The notes under the pieces: model-generated
The model's input: the letters and a program-made list of their open reading frames with translations, nothing else
Databases searched by the model: none
What the model was told of the DNA's origin: nothing
Made by a program: the position numbers and the translations under genes
Part shown: positions 5,145 through 6,989 of the stretch, piece after piece
How the letters are laid out: every line of letters starts with the position of its first letter
Numbering within the stretch: the stretch's first letter is position 1
NCBI GenBank assembly: GCA_946481585.1
Contig: CAMLOF010000158.1
Coordinates: 1-6,989 of the forward strand
DNA length: 6,989 nucleotides
From: an uncultured Macromonas sp.
Lineage (GTDB): Bacteria; Pseudomonadota; Gammaproteobacteria; Burkholderiales; Burkholderiaceae
Direction of reading: 5' to 3'

Positions 5145-6368
5145 ATGAACACCGCCATGCTGCCCGCCGACGACACGCCCTTGCAAGTGCGCGGCTCCAA
5201 CCACCAAGGCATGCGCCAGTTCAACGAACGCACCGTCCTGCAGGCCCTGCGCCTGCACGGCGCCACGCCCAAGGCAGAGCTTTCGCGCCTGACGCAGTTG
5301 TCCAAGCAGACCGTCTCCATCATCGTGGAACGCCTGCTGGACGATGGCCTGCTCGTGAAACAGGACCGCATCCGTGGCGGCATAGGCCAGCCTTCGGTGC
5401 CGCTGGCGTTGAACCCCGATGGCGCCTTCAGCGTGGGCGTGCAGGTGGGCCGACGCAGCCTGGAAGTGCTGGTGGCCGACTTCGTGGGGCACGTGCGCCA
5501 GCACGACACCTTTCACTACGATCACCCGGACCCGCTGGTACTGCTGCCACGCATAGGCACCATGCTCGACAAGCTGAAGCAGGATTGGGCGGGGCATTGG
5601 CATCGTGTGGTGGGCCTGGGCCTGACGGCGCCGCTGGACATGCACCAGTGGGCCGATGTGCTTGGCCCCGACGCCGCCCCCGCACTGGCGCGCTGGCAGG
5701 GCATTGACCTGCGGCAACAGGTGCAAGGCATGACGGACCTGCCCGTCGTCTTCGCCAGGGACACCATCGCCGCCTGCACGGCAGAGTTGTTGCAAGGCCA
5801 TGGCCAGCAATGCGCAAACTTTCTGTATGTGTTCGTTGGCACCTTCGTTGGCGGCGGGCTGGTGCTGTCGGGGCACCTGCTTGACGGCCCGCGCGGCAAC
5901 GCCGGGGCCATTGGCTCCATGCCATTGGGCCTGGCTGGCAAGGGGGTGGCCCCACAGTTGCTGGAGATCGCTTCCGGCTGGCCGCTGGAGCGTGCATTGA
6001 TGCAGCGCGGGCACGACCCGAGGTTGGCGATGAGCGAAGGCATCATGGCAGCAGAGCACACACAGGACGTGAATGCCTGGGTAGCAGATGCCAGCGAGGC
6101 CTTGGCCATGGCGGCCACATCTGCCACCGCGCTGCTCGATCTTGACGCGGTGATCATCGACGGCACGCTGTCACCCGGCTTGTTGAAGAAGCTTGCCGAA
6201 GCCACCACGCAAGGCTTGAAACGGCACCGGCTCGCGGGGATTCAGGTGCCCAGGATCATGCTGGGGCGCGTGGGCAGCCATGCCCGTGCACTGGGCGGTG
6301 CCTTGTTGCCATTGCACACGGCCTTTTTCCCAGACAAGGACATCTTCCTCAAGCAGGACCTGGCCTGA
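5145..6368 (+). CDS. ROK-family transcriptional regulator, probable repressor of this sugar locus
   Basis: A 407-residue regulator with an N-terminal winged helix-turn-helix and a sugar-kinase-like ROK domain. The DNA-binding part spans about residues 24-85: FNERTVLQALRLHG, helix-turn-helix around KAELSRLTQLSKQTVSIIVERLLDDG (split here as K43-K54 and Q55-G68), and a wing with GGIGQPS. In the ROK domain, FARDTIAACTAELL begins at 203 and GTFVGGGLVL at 232. The fold is followed by GNAGAIGSM at 251-259. The usual zinc site (GHM histidine plus CxCGxxGCxE) is missing, with S258 where the histidine normally is. This resembles repressor members that sense sugar without phosphorylating it. Its place as last gene of the operon suggests autoregulation and control of the kinase-transporter region, like FrcR. 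The start codon choice is uncertain: a second ATG lies at 5157-5159, and the Shine-Dalgarno is poor. Confidence 0.9.
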   Translation: MNTAMLPADDTPLQVRGSNHQGMRQFNERTVLQALRLHGATPKAELSRLTQLSKQTVSIIVERLLDDGLLVKQDRIRGGIGQPSVPLALNPDGAFSVGVQVGRRSLEVLVADFVGHVRQHDTFHYDHPDPLVLLPRIGTMLDKLKQDWAGHWHRVVGLGLTAPLDMHQWADVLGPDAAPALARWQGIDLRQQVQGMTDLPVVFARDTIAACTAELLQGHGQQCANFLYVFVGTFVGGGLVLSGHLLDGPRGNAGAIGSMPLGLAGKGVAPQLLEIASGWPLERALMQRGHDPRLAMSEGIMAAEHTQDVNAWVADASEALAMAATSATALLDLDAVIIDGTLSPGLLKKLAEATTQGLKRHRLAGIQVPRIMLGRVGSHARALGGALLPLHTAFFPDKDIFLKQDLA

Positions 6369-6380
6369 CTGTCGCGCTCT

Positions 6381-6393
6381 CTGCCAGCGGCAG
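6381..6393. terminator. Weak hairpin between convergent genes
   Basis: CTGCC (6381-6385) and GGCAG (6389-6393) form a 5-bp stem with a 3-nt loop in the 27-bp gap between the ROK gene and proB. It lacks a T-tract on either strand. It may help end transcription in both directions, but the evidence is only the short symmetry and the convergent position. Confidence 0.2.
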
Positions 6394-6395
6394 GC

Positions 6396-6989
6396 TCAGA
6401 CGCGGGTGAGCACGAGGTTGTCGCGGTGGATCATCTCGGGCTCGGCGGCGTAGCCCAGCAGCTTTTCAAAATCGGCGGACGACTTGCGGCAGATCAGCCG
6501 CGCCTCGCTGGCGGCGTAGTTGGCCAGGCCGCGCGCCACTTCGGCGCCGCGCATGTCGCGGATGGCGATCACGTCGCCGCGCGAAAAGTCGCCTTCCACG
6601 CCCGTCATGCCGATCGGCAGCAGGCTCTTGCCTTCCTGCACGATCTTGGCCACGGCGCCGTCGTCCACCATCACTGCGCCGCGAAGCTGCAGGTGGTCGG
6701 CCATCCACTGCTTGCGCGCCTGCTTCTTGGGGGTATCGGCAATCAGGCAGGTGCCTATCGGCTCGCCCGCCACCAGGCGCAGCAACGCGTTGGGTTCGCG
6801 GCCCCAGGCGATGACGGTTGATGCGCCCGACCCGGCGGCACGCTTGGCCGCCAGGATCTTGGTGATCATGCCGCCCGTGCCCACGCGCGAGCCCGCACCA
6901 CCGGCCATTTCTTCCAGCTTCGGGTCGCCCGCGCGCGCCACGTGCACGAACTGCGCGGCGGGGTCCTTGCGCGGGTCGGCGGTGTACAG
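6396..6989 (-). CDS. proB: Glutamate 5-kinase, C-terminal part (runs off the right edge)
   Basis: Phosphorylates L-glutamate to glutamate 5-phosphate, the first committed step of proline synthesis, in the cytoplasm. The 197 residues present begin with LYTADPR, a hallmark of the amino-acid-kinase domain. [19 protein letters not shown] follows, matching the glycine-rich segment of the family. The last 80 or so residues form a PUA domain, with [20 protein letters not shown] as its recognisable core, typical of the longer ProB proteins. The family is about 370 residues, so the N-terminal half is off the window. The frame is open to position 6989; the GTG codon at 6945-6947 is internal and not the true start. 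It is convergent with the ROK gene and has no evident tie to the sugar locus. Confidence 0.96.
   Translation of the reverse strand: MYTADPRKDPAAQFVHVARAGDPKLEEMAGGAGSRVGTGGMITKILAAKRAAGSGASTVIAWGREPNALLRLVAGEPIGTCLIADTPKKQARKQWMADHLQLRGAVMVDDGAVAKIVQEGKSLLPIGMTGVEGDFSRGDVIAIRDMRGAEVARGLANYAASEARLICRKSSADFEKLLGYAAEPEMIHRDNLVLTRV

Noticed and set aside
5073..6059. 328-codon minus-strand frame opposite the ROK gene
   Set aside because: Translation is Gln/His/Ala-rich without motifs; the plus-strand ROK protein is convincing across its length.

Overview
The window is GC-rich bacterial DNA, roughly two-thirds G+C in the genes with AT-rich dips between some of them. Protein sequence style and gene content suggest a betaproteobacterium of the Burkholderiales, most likely Comamonadaceae (Acidovorax/Hydrogenophaga-like). 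This assignment rests on family resemblance and base composition only; no database was searched.

The layout is a compact sugar-uptake locus. On the minus strand lie a 5' fragment of zwf (glucose-6-phosphate dehydrogenase, positions 1-575, running off the left edge) and, upstream of it, a PfkB-family sugar kinase resembling fructokinases (649-1581). A 159-bp divergent control region (1582-1740) separates these from a plus-strand operon. That operon encodes a periplasmic sugar-binding protein (1741-2733), an ABC permease (2895-3854), a single-domain ABC ATPase (3856-4650), a FucU/RbsD-type sugar mutarotase (4679-5122) and a ROK-family repressor (5145-6368). The right edge holds the C-terminal part of proB (glutamate 5-kinase) on the minus strand, convergent with the ROK gene and unrelated to the sugar genes.

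Read as a pathway, the binding protein, permease and ATPase import a monosaccharide. The best guess is fructose, because the set resembles the rhizobial FrcBCA system with its kinase and ROK regulator; ribose or mannose are possible. The mutarotase would interconvert ring forms or anomers, and the kinase would phosphorylate the sugar in the cytoplasm. Zwf would then draw the hexose phosphate, after isomerisation, into the Entner-Doudoroff or pentose phosphate routes. The ROK protein is the likely local repressor, and an AT-rich inverted repeat in the divergent region (1632-1654) is the best candidate for its operator.

The most notable non-coding signals are three. A well-formed sigma70-type promoter for zwf is embedded in a cluster of overlapping inverted repeats matching published HexR operator patterns (605-653). 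A series of strong hairpins lies between the binding-protein and permease genes (2751-2832). The operator-like palindrome of the divergent region is the third. No mobile element, CRISPR array, tRNA or rRNA was seen. The locus is a recognisable type rather than a new system; its less ordinary parts are the regulatory architecture and the mutarotase inside a fructose-type operon.
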